Origin: Candidatus Desulfobia pelagia
GTDB taxonomy: Bacteria; Desulfobacterota; Desulfobulbia; Desulfobulbales; SURF-16
Assembly: GCA_014382295.1 (NCBI GenBank)
Contig: JACNJZ010000084.1
Span: 1 to 39,600 of the forward strand
Direction of reading: 5' to 3'
DNA length: 39,600 bases
Every line of letters starts with the position of its first letter. Within the stretch, counting starts at the first letter, position 1. The notes below the pieces were generated by a model, which made no database searches, was not told where the DNA came from, and was given only the letters and a program-made list of their open reading frames with translations. Below are positions 8,354 to 17,049 of the stretch, piece after piece. The translations under genes and the position numbers were made by a program.

Positions 8354-10069
8354 CTATATTGTTGTGTTCATAGCTTTTGAAACGAAAGTCCTTATTGTTT
8401 CGAAGGCCTCGTCAGCAGGAACAGATAAAGTTTCTCCGGTAGATCGTATCTTAATTTCAATATGCCTGTCCTTGGAGAAATTTTTTCCGATATTTACGCG
8501 TAGAGGTATGCCGATGAGGTCGGCATCTTTAAATTTAATTCCGGGTCTTTCATCGCGATCATCTATAAGGGCTTCAATCTTGTTGTCCAGGCAAGATTGA
8601 TAAAGAGATTCGGCAGCTCCTGTAATTTCTTCATCCTGGGTGGAGAGGTTGAGTATGATGACTTGGCAGGGGGCAATGGGCATGGGGAAAATCATCCCGT
8701 CTTTGTCATGGTTCTGTTCGATGGCAGCCGCTACCGTTCTGCTGACACCAATACCGTAGCACCCCATGATAAAGGGTTTTTCATCGCCCTGGTTATCAAG
8801 GAACGTGGCTTTCAGTGCGATGCTATAAGTGGTGCCAAGTTTGAAAATATGTCCGACTTCAATTCCTCTGGTTAATTCCAGAGAACCGTTGCATTTGGGA
8901 CAGTTGTCATGTTCTGTAACCATCCTGATGTCGCCCGTGGATTCAACCTTGAAATCCCGATGCAAATTGGCATTGAGCAGATGAAAGTTTTTCTCGTTGG
9001 CGCCAATTGCAAAATTAATCATCCTTGTTACTTCAAGGTCAGCGACTTTTCTTATTTGCGAGCCAACCGGTCCGAGATAGCCGGAGGGAACACCTGTTGC
9101 ATCAAACACCTCTTTGTCATCAGCCAGGCGAATTTCATCTGCCCCGAGGAGATTCTGGAGTTTTACCTCCTGTACCTCATGATCCCCCCTGAGGAGGACG
9201 GCAACAGGTGCACCATCTGCCATATATATCAAGGTTTTAACGAGGTCTTGCGGATTGATGTTCAGGAAGTCACAGACGGCAGCAACCTTTCGTTTACCAG
9301 GTGTTTCAACTTTCTGCAGGTCCAGCATATCCTGTTGCTCTTGTGGAGATACAGCAGCCTGGGCCTTTTCCATATTGGCGGCATAGGAACAGTTTTTACA
9401 GGCAACAACCGTATCTTCTCCGGTGTCAGCAAGGACCATGAATTCATGTGAAAAACTGCCGCCAATACTTCCAGAGTCGGCTTCGACAGCACGAAATTTA
9501 AGGCCGCAGCGTTCAAAAATTCGGTGGTAGGCAGTATTCATTTTGGCATATGTTTCTTCAGCGCCTTTTTCCGAGGCATCAAAACTGTAGCCATCCTTCA
9601 TTATAAATTCCCTGCCACGCATGAGTCCAAAACGCGGTCTTATCTCATCACGGAATTTAGTCTGAATCTGATAGAGATTGAGGGGGAGTTCCCTGTAGGA
9701 ATGGATGTTTTTTCTCACTAGGTCAGTAATGACTTCTTCATGGGTTGGCCCAAGACAGCTCTCCCTGTTATGCCTGTCGGTAAAACGTAGAAGTTCAGCA
9801 CCGTATTTTTGCCAGCGACCGGATTCCTGCCATAAATCAGAGGGCTGTACCATTGGCAGTAGGAGTTCCTGGGCACCGGCACGGGTCATTTCTTCCTGAA
9901 TGATTCTTTCTACTTTACGGATAGAAGCAAGGCCGAGAGGAAGATATGAATAAATTCCGGAGGAAAGTTTGCGAATATAACCACCGCGAAGCATCAGTTT
10001 ATGGCTGACAACTTCAGCATCTGAAGGTGATTCTTTCATGGTAGGTATAAGCATTTTGGAAAATCGCAT
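8354..10069 (-). CDS. proS: Prolyl-tRNA synthetase (bacterial type, with editing insertion)
   Basis: Class II aminoacyl-tRNA synthetase charging tRNA-Pro. The 571 residues match the full bacterial form. Motif 1 lies near the N-terminus (YSYLPLGLASIRKVE). Motif 2 has the GPTHEEV signature and FRDEIRPRFGLMRGREFIMKD. A YbaK-like editing insertion occupies about 225-390 (with KTLIYMADG and GPVG). Motif 3 reads GCYGIGVSRTVAAAIEQ, and an anticodon-binding domain ends the protein. An AAGGA ribosome-binding site precedes the ATG. It lies between ispG (122 bases upstream) and rel (10 bases downstream). Confidence 0.97.
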   Translation of the reverse strand: MRFSKMLIPTMKESPSDAEVVSHKLMLRGGYIRKLSSGIYSYLPLGLASIRKVERIIQEEMTRAGAQELLLPMVQPSDLWQESGRWQKYGAELLRFTDRHNRESCLGPTHEEVITDLVRKNIHSYRELPLNLYQIQTKFRDEIRPRFGLMRGREFIMKDGYSFDASEKGAEETYAKMNTAYHRIFERCGLKFRAVEADSGSIGGSFSHEFMVLADTGEDTVVACKNCSYAANMEKAQAAVSPQEQQDMLDLQKVETPGKRKVAAVCDFLNINPQDLVKTLIYMADGAPVAVLLRGDHEVQEVKLQNLLGADEIRLADDKEVFDATGVPSGYLGPVGSQIRKVADLEVTRMINFAIGANEKNFHLLNANLHRDFKVESTGDIRMVTEHDNCPKCNGSLELTRGIEVGHIFKLGTTYSIALKATFLDNQGDEKPFIMGCYGIGVSRTVAAAIEQNHDKDGMIFPMPIAPCQVIILNLSTQDEEITGAAESLYQSCLDNKIEALIDDRDERPGIKFKDADLIGIPLRVNIGKNFSKDRHIEIKIRSTGETLSVPADEAFETIRTFVSKAMNTTI

Positions 10070-10191
10070 AATATGGTCCTTCTGTGGAAAAGTATGGGCT
10101 TTAATGTGAGATTACGTAAGAAAAAAGTGAAACAGGAGTCACCTATTACTAGGTATTGCATTGCAAAAACATGAATATAGTTTTTTCCTGT

Positions 10192-11271
10192 TCAGGTTGA
10201 GATCTTGTCTGATGTTTTGCTCATTTTTTCGATTTCATTGATAAAGACATCATAGAGTTCCTCTTCTGCAACTTTTTTGTAAAGTTTTCCTTTTTTGAAA
10301 ATTATTCCAACCCCATTGCCGCCGGCAAGACCAATATCGGCTTCTTTGGCTTCGCCGGGGCCATTGACGACACAGCCCATGACAGCAATCTTTAAAGGGG
10401 TTTGTATTGTCTGGATATAGCGTTCGACTTTTTCTGCCAGCCCAAAAAGGTTGATCTGGCAACGGCCGCATGTTGGGCATGAGATAAGTTCAGGGCCCCG
10501 TTCCCGGATTCGCAGGGAGCGAAGCAGTTCATATCCTACACGTATTTCCTCAACAGGATCTCTGGTTAATGAAATCCTGAAGGTGTCGCCAATTCCATCA
10601 TAAAGTAGAAGACCGAGGGCTACACTTGATTTTACTGTGCCGCCAATGAGTCCGCCTGCTTCAGTGACGCCTAGATGGAGCGGGTAATCAGTCTGCTTGG
10701 AGAGAAGGCGATAGGCATCAACAGTATTTAAAACATCCGAGGATTTGATGGAAATTTTCATTTCGTAAAAATGAAGATCTTCGAGAAGTTTAACGTTTTT
10801 CAGGGCACTTGCAACGAGGGCTTCAGGGCAGGGACTGCCATATTGTTTGAGGATATCTTTTTCAACGGAGCCGGAGTTTACCCCGACACGTATGGGAACC
10901 TGGTGCATTTTGGCAGCAGCAACAACCTTGGCAAGTTTTGCTGGTCCGCCAATATTGCCGGGATTGATACGTATTCCCTGGGCGCCATGTTCCATGCTGG
11001 CAACAGCAAGACGATGATCGAAATGAATATCGGCAATCAGGGGAATGGTAATCTGCTCCCTGATTTCCCGGATAGCTGACGCTGCTTCCAGATCAAGGAC
11101 TGCCACCCGTATAATTTCACATCCGGCAGCTTCAAGCGCCTTTACCTGATTCACAGTAGCGGCCACATCTCGGGTGTCGGTGTTGGTCATTGACTGAACG
11201 ATGATAGGGGCGTTTCCACCAATGGCTACATCGCCGATTTTAATCTGTTTTGTCTGTTTTCTTGATATCAT
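10192..11271 (-). CDS. ispG: 4-hydroxy-3-methylbut-2-en-1-yl diphosphate synthase (IspG/GcpE)
   Basis: Iron-sulfur enzyme of the non-mevalonate (MEP) isoprenoid pathway, converting MEcPP to HMBPP. The 359-residue protein is the compact two-domain bacterial type: a TIM barrel (about 1-250) with VQSMTNTDT and IADIHFDHRLA, then the 4Fe-4S domain with CPTCGRCQ (Cys265, Cys268) and GCVVNGPGE (Cys300, Glu307). All cluster ligands are present. It is the first gene of the probable ispG-proS-rel run and diverges from the DUF2065 gene. Confidence 0.97.
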   Translation of the reverse strand: MISRKQTKQIKIGDVAIGGNAPIIVQSMTNTDTRDVAATVNQVKALEAAGCEIIRVAVLDLEAASAIREIREQITIPLIADIHFDHRLAVASMEHGAQGIRINPGNIGGPAKLAKVVAAAKMHQVPIRVGVNSGSVEKDILKQYGSPCPEALVASALKNVKLLEDLHFYEMKISIKSSDVLNTVDAYRLLSKQTDYPLHLGVTEAGGLIGGTVKSSVALGLLLYDGIGDTFRISLTRDPVEEIRVGYELLRSLRIRERGPELISCPTCGRCQINLFGLAEKVERYIQTIQTPLKIAVMGCVVNGPGEAKEADIGLAGGNGVGIIFKKGKLYKKVAEEELYDVFINEIEKMSKTSDKIST

Positions 11272-11374
11272 GGCGGCGGAATTATACCCCTTTTCTGAAG
11301 TTGTGTTAAGGCCTTTCTCCGTTGGGGTTTGACTTATAGTTTCAAGTTTGAGGTTTCAGGTTGATAGATATTGC

Positions 11375-11380
11375 TATAAT
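11375..11380 (+). promoter_or_regulatory. Possible -10 box ahead of DUF2065-queA
   Basis: A consensus TATAAT lies 51 bases upstream of the DUF2065 start codon in the ispG/DUF2065 divergent interval. No good -35 hexamer is found 16-18 bases further upstream; a TTGACT at about 11328 is too far. The call rests on the -10 match alone. Confidence 0.3.
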
Positions 11381-11431
11381 GCTGCAAGATGAAGATTGAA
11401 TTAACTATATTGTCCTGATACTATAGCTGTT

Positions 11432-11629
11432 ATGAAATTTCTTATATCATTAGTGGGTGTAGTGCTGATACTGGAAGCACTGCCGTATGTTGCCTGCCCT
11501 GAGGCCATGCAGAAATGGCTGAAACAGCTTTCGGAAATGAACCCTGGTATCCTGCGTGTTCTTGGGCTGATTGCCATGGGGATGGGCCTTCTTCTCTGCT
11601 ACATCACCCAGCAAACCGACCTAATCTAG
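11432..11629 (+). CDS. DUF2065 (YjeT-like) small membrane protein
   Basis: The 65-residue protein has two membrane helices (about 1-20 and 42-60) separated by a short polar loop with PEAMQKWLKQL. This is the layout and motif of the DUF2065/YjeT family, whose function is unknown and which often sits near hflC or purA in other proteobacteria. Here it directly precedes queA, with six bases between its stop codon and the queA ATG, so the two are probably co-transcribed. The ribosome-binding site is weak. Confidence 0.8.
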   Translation: MKFLISLVGVVLILEALPYVACPEAMQKWLKQLSEMNPGILRVLGLIAMGMGLLLCYITQQTDLI

Positions 11630-11635
11630 GTGTTC

Positions 11636-12763
11636 ATGGATATCCCTTCTCAATATAATCTCGACTCATATCATTACGATCTTCCCGAACAAAGTATAGC
11701 CCAGCAGCCGGCTGATTGCCGGGACAGTTCGCGCCTCCTGGTTTATGAAGACGATAATGACCAGATGAGTGATCATGTGTTCTCTGAAATAGTGGATTAT
11801 TTCAAGGCTGGAGATCTGCTGGTGGTTAATGACACAAAGGTTTTTCCAGCAAGGCTGATCGGCAGGAAAGAAACCGGAGGGCGTGCTGAACTGCTTGTTC
11901 TTGAATATCCTAATACCGTGACTCATACCGCTGATGATGCGAACGGAAAAGTGTCTCAGGCTGAAGTCATTGGTCTTACGAAAAGTTCCAAGCGGCTCAA
12001 GGTTGGCCAGAAAATTATCTTTTCATCTTCTTTTTCTGCAGAAATCGCTGAAGAATTGCCAGGCAATAAAATGAAAGTCAGGCTTACCTTTCCAGGAGAC
12101 ATTGAACAGGCCTTTGATACCTATGGTCAGATGCCACTACCTCCTTACATAAAAAGAGATAATGGCGAAAATTCTCAGGATAGAAAACGTTACCAGACAG
12201 TTTTTGCATCTGAAACCGGGGCTGTTGCCGCTCCCACAGCAGGCTTACACTTTACTGACGATCTTCTCCTGAAAATCAGGAAAAAAGGCGTGAAAGTTGC
12301 CAGACTCACTCTGCATGTAGGATATGGAACCTTTGCGCCGGTGAGAGAGCAGGATATACGCAAACATAATATTCACTCAGAATATGTCACTGTCCCAAAG
12401 GAAACTGCAGAGGAAATTAACAGGACGAACCGTGATGGCGGAAGAGTATGGGCGGTAGGAACAACATCAGTCCGTTCGCTTGAGTTTGCTGCGGATAGCG
12501 GAGGTGTTGTCCACGAGGTCAGTGACTGGTGCAAGCTCTACATTTATCCGGGGTATGAGTTCAAGGTGGTAAGAAACGTTATTACCAATTTTCATCTGCC
12601 CGGGTCATCTCTGCTGTTTCTTGTCAGTGCCCTGATAGGTAGGGAGAATCTGTTGCGCTGTTACAAACACGCCGTAGCTGATGATTATCGTTTTTTCAGC
12701 TACGGCGATGCAATGCTTATTCTTGGAAACAGAGAAAAATTGACAGCTCAGAGTTCAAGCTGA
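11636..12763 (+). CDS. queA: S-adenosylmethionine:tRNA ribosyltransferase-isomerase (QueA)
   Basis: Transfers and isomerises the ribosyl group of SAM onto preQ1 in tRNA, giving epoxyqueuosine in the wobble-modification pathway. The 375 residues show YDLPEQSIAQQP at the N-terminus, DLLVVNDTKVFPARL, the central GAVAAPTAGLHFT motif, THHVGYGTF-like LHVGYGTFAPVR, and FHLPGSSLLFLVSA near the C-terminus. I take the ATG at 11636; a GTG two codons earlier abuts the upstream stop codon and is less likely. No partner tgt gene lies in the window. Confidence 0.96.
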   Translation: MDIPSQYNLDSYHYDLPEQSIAQQPADCRDSSRLLVYEDDNDQMSDHVFSEIVDYFKAGDLLVVNDTKVFPARLIGRKETGGRAELLVLEYPNTVTHTADDANGKVSQAEVIGLTKSSKRLKVGQKIIFSSSFSAEIAEELPGNKMKVRLTFPGDIEQAFDTYGQMPLPPYIKRDNGENSQDRKRYQTVFASETGAVAAPTAGLHFTDDLLLKIRKKGVKVARLTLHVGYGTFAPVREQDIRKHNIHSEYVTVPKETAEEINRTNRDGGRVWAVGTTSVRSLEFAADSGGVVHEVSDWCKLYIYPGYEFKVVRNVITNFHLPGSSLLFLVSALIGRENLLRCYKHAVADDYRFFSYGDAMLILGNREKLTAQSSS

Positions 12764-12785
12764 TAGAGCAATGAGAGATGGGATT

Positions 12786-13109
12786 TTATGAAGCGCAGGG
12801 ACAGGCCTGGGCGCTGCTTTTTTTGCATCCTTCAGATGAACTGGTAGCTGCTGGTGCAGGTGTACTTTTAGAGGAATCAGCTACTGCGGGCGTACTTGGA
12901 CTTCCAGATGATTTGCACTCTGTGGGTTTCGTGTTTCCATACCCATCAGCATACCAGCCACCTCCCTTCAAACGGAAGGAGCTTGATGAAATAATCTTTT
13001 TTAATGATCCGTCACAGTGAGGGCAGGCTGTCAGCGGGGCATCAGAGATGCTTTGCCACTCTTCTGTTATTGTGGTGCAGGTGTTGCATTCGTACTCGTA
13101 AATAGGCAT
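12786..13109 (-). CDS. FmdB-family zinc ribbon protein
   Basis: The 107-residue protein starts MPIYEYEC, the hallmark of the FmdB family, with CxxC pairs Cys8/Cys11 and Cys29/Cys32 forming a zinc ribbon. GGGWYADGYG follows, then a low-complexity Ser/Ala/Pro/Lys tail ending with ACPCAS. The family was named after a putative regulator of formamidase/acetamidase genes, but the role here is unknown. It converges on queA with 22 bases between the two genes. Confidence 0.88.
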   Translation of the reverse strand: MPIYEYECNTCTTITEEWQSISDAPLTACPHCDGSLKKIISSSSFRLKGGGWYADGYGNTKPTECKSSGSPSTPAVADSSKSTPAPAATSSSEGCKKSSAQACPCAS

Positions 13110-13269
13110 TAAAATACTCCAAAAAACTGGTAATGTAAGTCATGATAGACTGTACGGTGATTTGTTAATATGTGTTATTATGTAATTCCATAGTTCCAAT
13201 CTGTCAACGGCTGTTGAAATATTCTTTCAAGGTGGCCTTATTTCATTCCGTTATGCAAGAGGATGATAC

Positions 13270-13578
13270 GTGCAGGAAATACTCAGTTTACAGGCTCAGG
13301 AAGAAATGGTTTTAGCCAGAGATGTTATGACCCCCGATGGTCGTGTTCTCTGCGGCAAGGGAACCCCCCTGACCACGTCCATTATAAATCGCATTTTGAA
13401 AATGGAGATTAGTCATATTGCCGTTGAGGGGCATCCAATTGAGATTGAAGGTGAGAAAAGCATAGAAGAGGAGCTTGCTGATATTCAAAAACGTTTTTCC
13501 CGGGTAACTCATATTAAGCCGCTTCAATACATTAAACAGAGACTTATGCATCGTTTAGTGAATGCACGGAAAGAGTGA
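13270..13578 (+). CDS. Small protein paired with the HDOD gene (DUF3391-like segment)
   Basis: The 102-residue protein starts at GTG 13270 behind an AAGAGGATG ribosome-binding site. Residues 8-52 (roughly MVLARDVMTPDGRVLCGKGT then ..ISHIAVEG) resemble the short N-terminal domain often fused to HD-GYP or HDOD signalling proteins. The C-terminal half is charged and helical. Its stop codon overlaps the next gene's ATG by one base (TGATG), so the two are translationally coupled and probably act together. The biochemical function is unknown. Confidence 0.8.
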   Translation: MQEILSLQAQEEMVLARDVMTPDGRVLCGKGTPLTTSIINRILKMEISHIAVEGHPIEIEGEKSIEEELADIQKRFSRVTHIKPLQYIKQRLMHRLVNARKE

Positions 13579-14462
13579 TGGACGAAAAACAGATAGCTGA
13601 ATTACGCAGGGCATTACGTGAAGCCAAAAGTCTGCCAACACTGCCTGCGATTATTTCCAAACTGACCCGCATGGCAGAAGATCCGGAGACTACAAGCGAG
13701 CAGATGGGGAAGGTGATCAGCAAGGATCACATACTGGCGTTAAAACTTCTTAAACTTGTTAATTCTGCATTTTATGGTTTTCCCCAGAAAATAAGCTCAC
13801 TCAGTAATGCCATTATACTTCTCGGCTTTAACGTCATAAAAAGCCTGATAATAAGTTCTTCGATATTTGAAATGATGGAAGAGCAGGATCTTGAACTCTG
13901 GGAACATTCTCTCGGCTGTGCAGTGGCCTGCAGTGTGCTTGCCAAGCGCCTTGAGGTTAAGGATCCGGAAGAAATCAGTACGGCCGGTCTGGTTCATGAC
14001 ATTGGTAAGGTCGCTATTAAAATGGAACTACCCAAGGTATATAAGCAAATACTTGAGACATCTAATGACGAAGATATTTCCATACTGAATGCCGAAGAGA
14101 AGATTTTGTCCTTTTCACATGCTCAGGTTGGGAGCTGGCTCAGTAAGAGCTGGAATCTTCCGGCAAAACTGGTGGAACCGATAACCTGTCATCACCATCC
14201 GGCAAAGGCCATCGAAGAAAAACTCGCCACGGCTATTGTCCATTTCTCCGATATTCTAGTCCGCGGGATGGGGTATGGCCATGGTCCAGATATATGGGTT
14301 CCGCCATTGAGCAAAAAAGCCTGGGAAATGCTGAATTTTACCCCCAGAGACCTCGATGAAATTATTGAAGAGGTTGAAGAAAAACTCTGGGATGTTAAAG
14401 GCTTCAGTATGGAAATCAGTCAGGAGGATTTAAACAAGGCCGATTTGAGTAAGGAAGAATAA
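13578..14462 (+). CDS. HDOD domain signalling protein
   Basis: HDOD (HD-related output domain) proteins act in bacterial signalling, often with two-component or cyclic nucleotide pathways; most have no known enzyme activity. The 294-residue protein has the HDOD core at about 18-210 (SLPTLPAIISKLT, LLKLVNSAFYGFP, ISSLSNAIILLG). It retains an HD pair in LVHDIGKVAI (His140-Asp141) and a later CHHHP, so metal binding is possible. The ATG shares one base with the preceding stop codon. A GTG one codon earlier is an alternative start. Confidence 0.88.
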   Translation: MDEKQIAELRRALREAKSLPTLPAIISKLTRMAEDPETTSEQMGKVISKDHILALKLLKLVNSAFYGFPQKISSLSNAIILLGFNVIKSLIISSSIFEMMEEQDLELWEHSLGCAVACSVLAKRLEVKDPEEISTAGLVHDIGKVAIKMELPKVYKQILETSNDEDISILNAEEKILSFSHAQVGSWLSKSWNLPAKLVEPITCHHHPAKAIEEKLATAIVHFSDILVRGMGYGHGPDIWVPPLSKKAWEMLNFTPRDLDEIIEEVEEKLWDVKGFSMEISQEDLNKADLSKEE

Positions 14463-14566
14463 GCCGAGGCTATGTTCTTTGAGGGAGATCTTTATATATC
14501 TTGCAATAATTACCGCATTGATTAATTGTCAGCTGAAATTTGAATTTTTATTTTAAGGATGAACGC

Positions 14567-14695
14567 ATGAGAAAAATAGTAGTTGAAATGGCTGCTGATA
14601 GTATACAACTGCCATGTGCTGCACAATCACTGTCTGCTGACGATATTGCTGATTCTTTGAAAGTTGACGTATATATTTCCTGTATAGTTTTATGA
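14567..14695 (+). CDS. Possible 42-residue small protein overlapping murI
   Basis: A short ORF, too short for routine gene calling, starts at ATG 14567 behind TAAGGATG (14553-14560). It runs 42 codons without interruption to a TGA that overlaps the murI ATG by ATGA. The product (begins MRKIVVEMAADSIQL) has two Cys and an acidic middle. It has no signal peptide or membrane segment and belongs to no family I recognise. The ribosome-binding site and the translational-coupling geometry support it. It could instead be a leader whose only role is to deliver ribosomes to murI, which has no clear ribosome-binding site of its own. Confidence 0.5.
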   Translation: MRKIVVEMAADSIQLPCAAQSLSADDIADSLKVDVYISCIVL

Positions 14696-15471
14696 TCGGT
14701 GTATTTGATTCTGGCGTTGGAGGGATGACCGTTGCAAGCGCAATTGAACAGGTCCTCCCCGATAAACAACTTATCTATTTCGGCGACCTTGCCAGGGCTC
14801 CATATGGTTCGAAAAGCCCTGAAACTATTCGTCGGTATGCCATAGAAAACACAGAATTTCTCATTAGTAAGGGGGCTACTCTTATTATTGTGGCCTGTAA
14901 CTCTGCTGCCAGTGTTGCTTCTGATATCCTGCAATCGACTTTTGATCAGCCTGTTTTTGAAGTTATAACCCCAGCTATTGATCGGGCAATTGCCGTGAGC
15001 CGAACAGGACGCATTGGTGTTATTGGAACCAGGGCAACCATCAAAAGCGGTGTTTATGAGCAGGAAATAAAGAGGAAAAGAACCGAGTGTAAAATCTTCT
15101 CAGAGCCATGCCCCATGCTTGTTCCTCTGGTTGAGGAAGGGTGGTTAAACAAGCGTGAAACCAAAATGATCACAAGAAGATATCTTCATCCCCTCAAGAT
15201 GAAAAACGTTGATACCCTGTTGCTCGGATGCACCCATTATCCGCTTCTCAAACATCTTATCCAGCCGAGAATTGGTAAAAGAGTGAAGGTAATAGATTCG
15301 TCACATGAGGTTGCCAAACGACTACATGATTTTTTAGAGTCCCGCCCTGAACTTTCACGTTCCCTGGAAAAGAAGACAGAAAACACCTATTATGTTTCCG
15401 ATGTAACAGATGCCGCCAGTATGACTGCCCAGCGAATATTTGGCAGAAAGATTAAACTTAATAAGATATAA
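14692..15471 (+). CDS. murI: Glutamate racemase
   Basis: Cofactor-independent racemase making D-glutamate for peptidoglycan. The 259-residue protein begins IGVFDSGVGGMTV (Asp6), followed by GDLARAPYGSKS. The two catalytic cysteines sit in VACNSA (Cys69) and LLGCTHYPLL (Cys180, followed by His182). All active-site residues are intact and the length is typical. The start overlaps the small upstream ORF by ATGA. Confidence 0.97.
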   Translation: MIGVFDSGVGGMTVASAIEQVLPDKQLIYFGDLARAPYGSKSPETIRRYAIENTEFLISKGATLIIVACNSAASVASDILQSTFDQPVFEVITPAIDRAIAVSRTGRIGVIGTRATIKSGVYEQEIKRKRTECKIFSEPCPMLVPLVEEGWLNKRETKMITRRYLHPLKMKNVDTLLLGCTHYPLLKHLIQPRIGKRVKVIDSSHEVAKRLHDFLESRPELSRSLEKKTENTYYVSDVTDAASMTAQRIFGRKIKLNKI

Positions 15472-15520
15472 AATCTCAGATACTATGAACTCTTTATTAG
15501 ATTATTTTCGTTCCTGCTGT

Positions 15521-16195
15521 ATGAAATTCAGAAACGGTTTGTCCTTCCCTGGAATCGCAGTTGTCTGCGTTACTTTATTTTCTTCTTCCATCTGTATAGC
15601 CGGAGAAATCGCGCCCTCTGTTGTAGCTATTGAACTGCAAAAGGCCTATGAACGGGCTACGACATTCAAGGCTTCTTTTGACCAGTCATCTTCCCTGAGC
15701 GGAATGCGGCACAGGGAGCGCAAGGGGAGCGGTACTGTTGTTATAAAGAAACCGGGTTTTATGCGCTGGGATTATGTCACTCCTTCGCCGCAGGTTCTGG
15801 TAAATGACGGGGAAAAGTTTTCTCTCTACTTTGCGGCTGAAAATCAGCTTATTATAACTTCTGCCCGTGAATACCTTAAAGAAGATCTCACCTATGCCTT
15901 TTTTACCGGTAGTGGAAACGTCCTTCGTGATTTTGAAGTGAAGACTGCTCCCGGAATAATGCAGAAAAAGAATCTTCACTGCATTCAGCTTCTTCCCAAA
16001 AAACAGCACGCCCAGGTCGAGTCCCTTTACGTCTGGGTAGACAAGGATACATTCTTTATTACCCAGCTCCAGATGCATGATCACCTCGGTACTGTTACCG
16101 ATCTTATTCTTAGTGATGTTGTTGTCAATGCAGATGTATCCGACGATATTTTCACCTTTGAGCCTCCTGCAGATACTGAAATCATAATTCAGTAA
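15521..16195 (+). CDS. lolA: Outer-membrane lipoprotein carrier protein LolA
   Basis: Periplasmic chaperone that takes lipoproteins from LolCDE to the outer membrane. From ATG 15521 the product is 224 residues with a Sec signal (MKFRNG, then a hydrophobic run to about residue 28). The LolA fold follows: AYERATTFKASFDQSS, GSGTVVIKKPGFMRWDY, LYFAAENQL, then strands to the C-terminus. An earlier in-frame ATG at 15485 would add 12 residues ahead of the signal. Neither start has a good ribosome-binding site, so the start is uncertain. It fits the Gram-negative envelope genes elsewhere in the window, and its clients would include lipoproteins such as the Sec-rhodanese. Confidence 0.88.
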   Translation: MKFRNGLSFPGIAVVCVTLFSSSICIAGEIAPSVVAIELQKAYERATTFKASFDQSSSLSGMRHRERKGSGTVVIKKPGFMRWDYVTPSPQVLVNDGEKFSLYFAAENQLIITSAREYLKEDLTYAFFTGSGNVLRDFEVKTAPGIMQKKNLHCIQLLPKKQHAQVESLYVWVDKDTFFITQLQMHDHLGTVTDLILSDVVVNADVSDDIFTFEPPADTEIIIQ

Positions 16196-16376
16196 ATGAA
16201 CCACATCCAGAAAGAGATTGAGTCTTTTTTTCAAAATTATGGTATCCCGGGGCTTCATTTCAGTTTTTTTGTATTCCCGGTAAAAATACAAGGTTACCTA
16301 CAGTCAGGTTTTGTAACCATCCAAAAACATGGATTATTATCTCCTCTCTTTACGGGAGATTTACGGAATATATTAA

Positions 16377-16892
16377 ATGCGAATTGCTATACTTTCAGAT
16401 ACCCATGATCAGATAGCCAATCTTCAGGCTGCCGTTCGATACTGTAATGCATACAATGTTCAATTGCTGATTCATTGCGGTGATCTCATTTCACCTTTCA
16501 TGCTTGACAGGCTTGCTGCATTTGGTGGAGCCGTTCATCTGATCTATGGAAACAATATGGGTGATCAACACCTCATTTCAAGCTGGTGCGGAGTACGTTA
16601 TCCGTCCATTACCCATCATGGTATTCTGGGTGCTGTTGAAGCCGGCGGGTTGAAGTTCGCTTTTCATCATTACCCTGAAGTTGCAAGAGGTATAGCAAGT
16701 TTAGGAAATTTTGATGTCGTCTGCTGTGGACATAACCACCGCTATAATGTAGAGAAGATGGGACAGACACTCTTCATTAATCCTGGTGAAATGCTCGGAA
16801 AGGATTGCCGCCCCTGTTTTGCGATTCTTGATACGGCATCCATGGATGTTGAAAAAGTTGAAGTTGGTGAACAGATTAAGGAAATTGAATAA
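16377..16892 (+). CDS. YfcE/MJ0936-type metallophosphoesterase
   Basis: The 171-residue protein has the full calcineurin-like two-metal phosphoesterase motif set: SDTHD at the N-terminus (Asp8, His10), HCGD, GNNMGD, a later HHYP, and GHNHR. Members of this family hydrolyse phosphodiesters in vitro; the physiological substrate is usually unknown. The 181-base gap after lolA shows no convincing gene. The ribosome-binding site is weak. A repeat hairpin downstream may terminate transcription. Confidence 0.88.
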   Translation: MRIAILSDTHDQIANLQAAVRYCNAYNVQLLIHCGDLISPFMLDRLAAFGGAVHLIYGNNMGDQHLISSWCGVRYPSITHHGILGAVEAGGLKFAFHHYPEVARGIASLGNFDVVCCGHNHRYNVEKMGQTLFINPGEMLGKDCRPCFAILDTASMDVEKVEVGEQIKEIE

Positions 16893-16933
16893 CGGTCATG
16901 ACAGGTACTCGTAATTGGGCATGAGAGTTGATA

Positions 16934-16999
16934 TCTCACAGAGTCTCAGAGGTCGCAGAGCTTTTTGCAGGAATTTCCTGCGTGCTCTGTGAGAGATTT
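16934..16999. repeat. CACAGAG-type repeat forming a terminator-like hairpin
   Basis: TCTCACAGAG at 16934-16943 pairs with CTCTGTGAGA at 16985-16994, and a nested palindrome GCAGGAATTTCCTGC lies at 16967-16981. A T-run follows at 16996-17001, so it could terminate the phosphoesterase transcript. The CTCAGAGGTCGCAGAG spacing resembles the segment at 37834-37879. From memory, similar CACAGAG/CGCAGAG arrays are scattered through many environmental bacterial genomes. Confidence 0.6.
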
Positions 17000-17049
17000 T
17001 TGAATAAATCCATAAAAAAGATAAATAGACCTACAGGTAGGAGTTGATA

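Noticed and set aside
16196-16408. 70-residue ORF between lolA and the phosphoesterase
   Set aside because: It starts directly on the lolA stop codon without a ribosome-binding site, overlaps the phosphoesterase by 32 bases, and its composition does not look coding. It may be chance.
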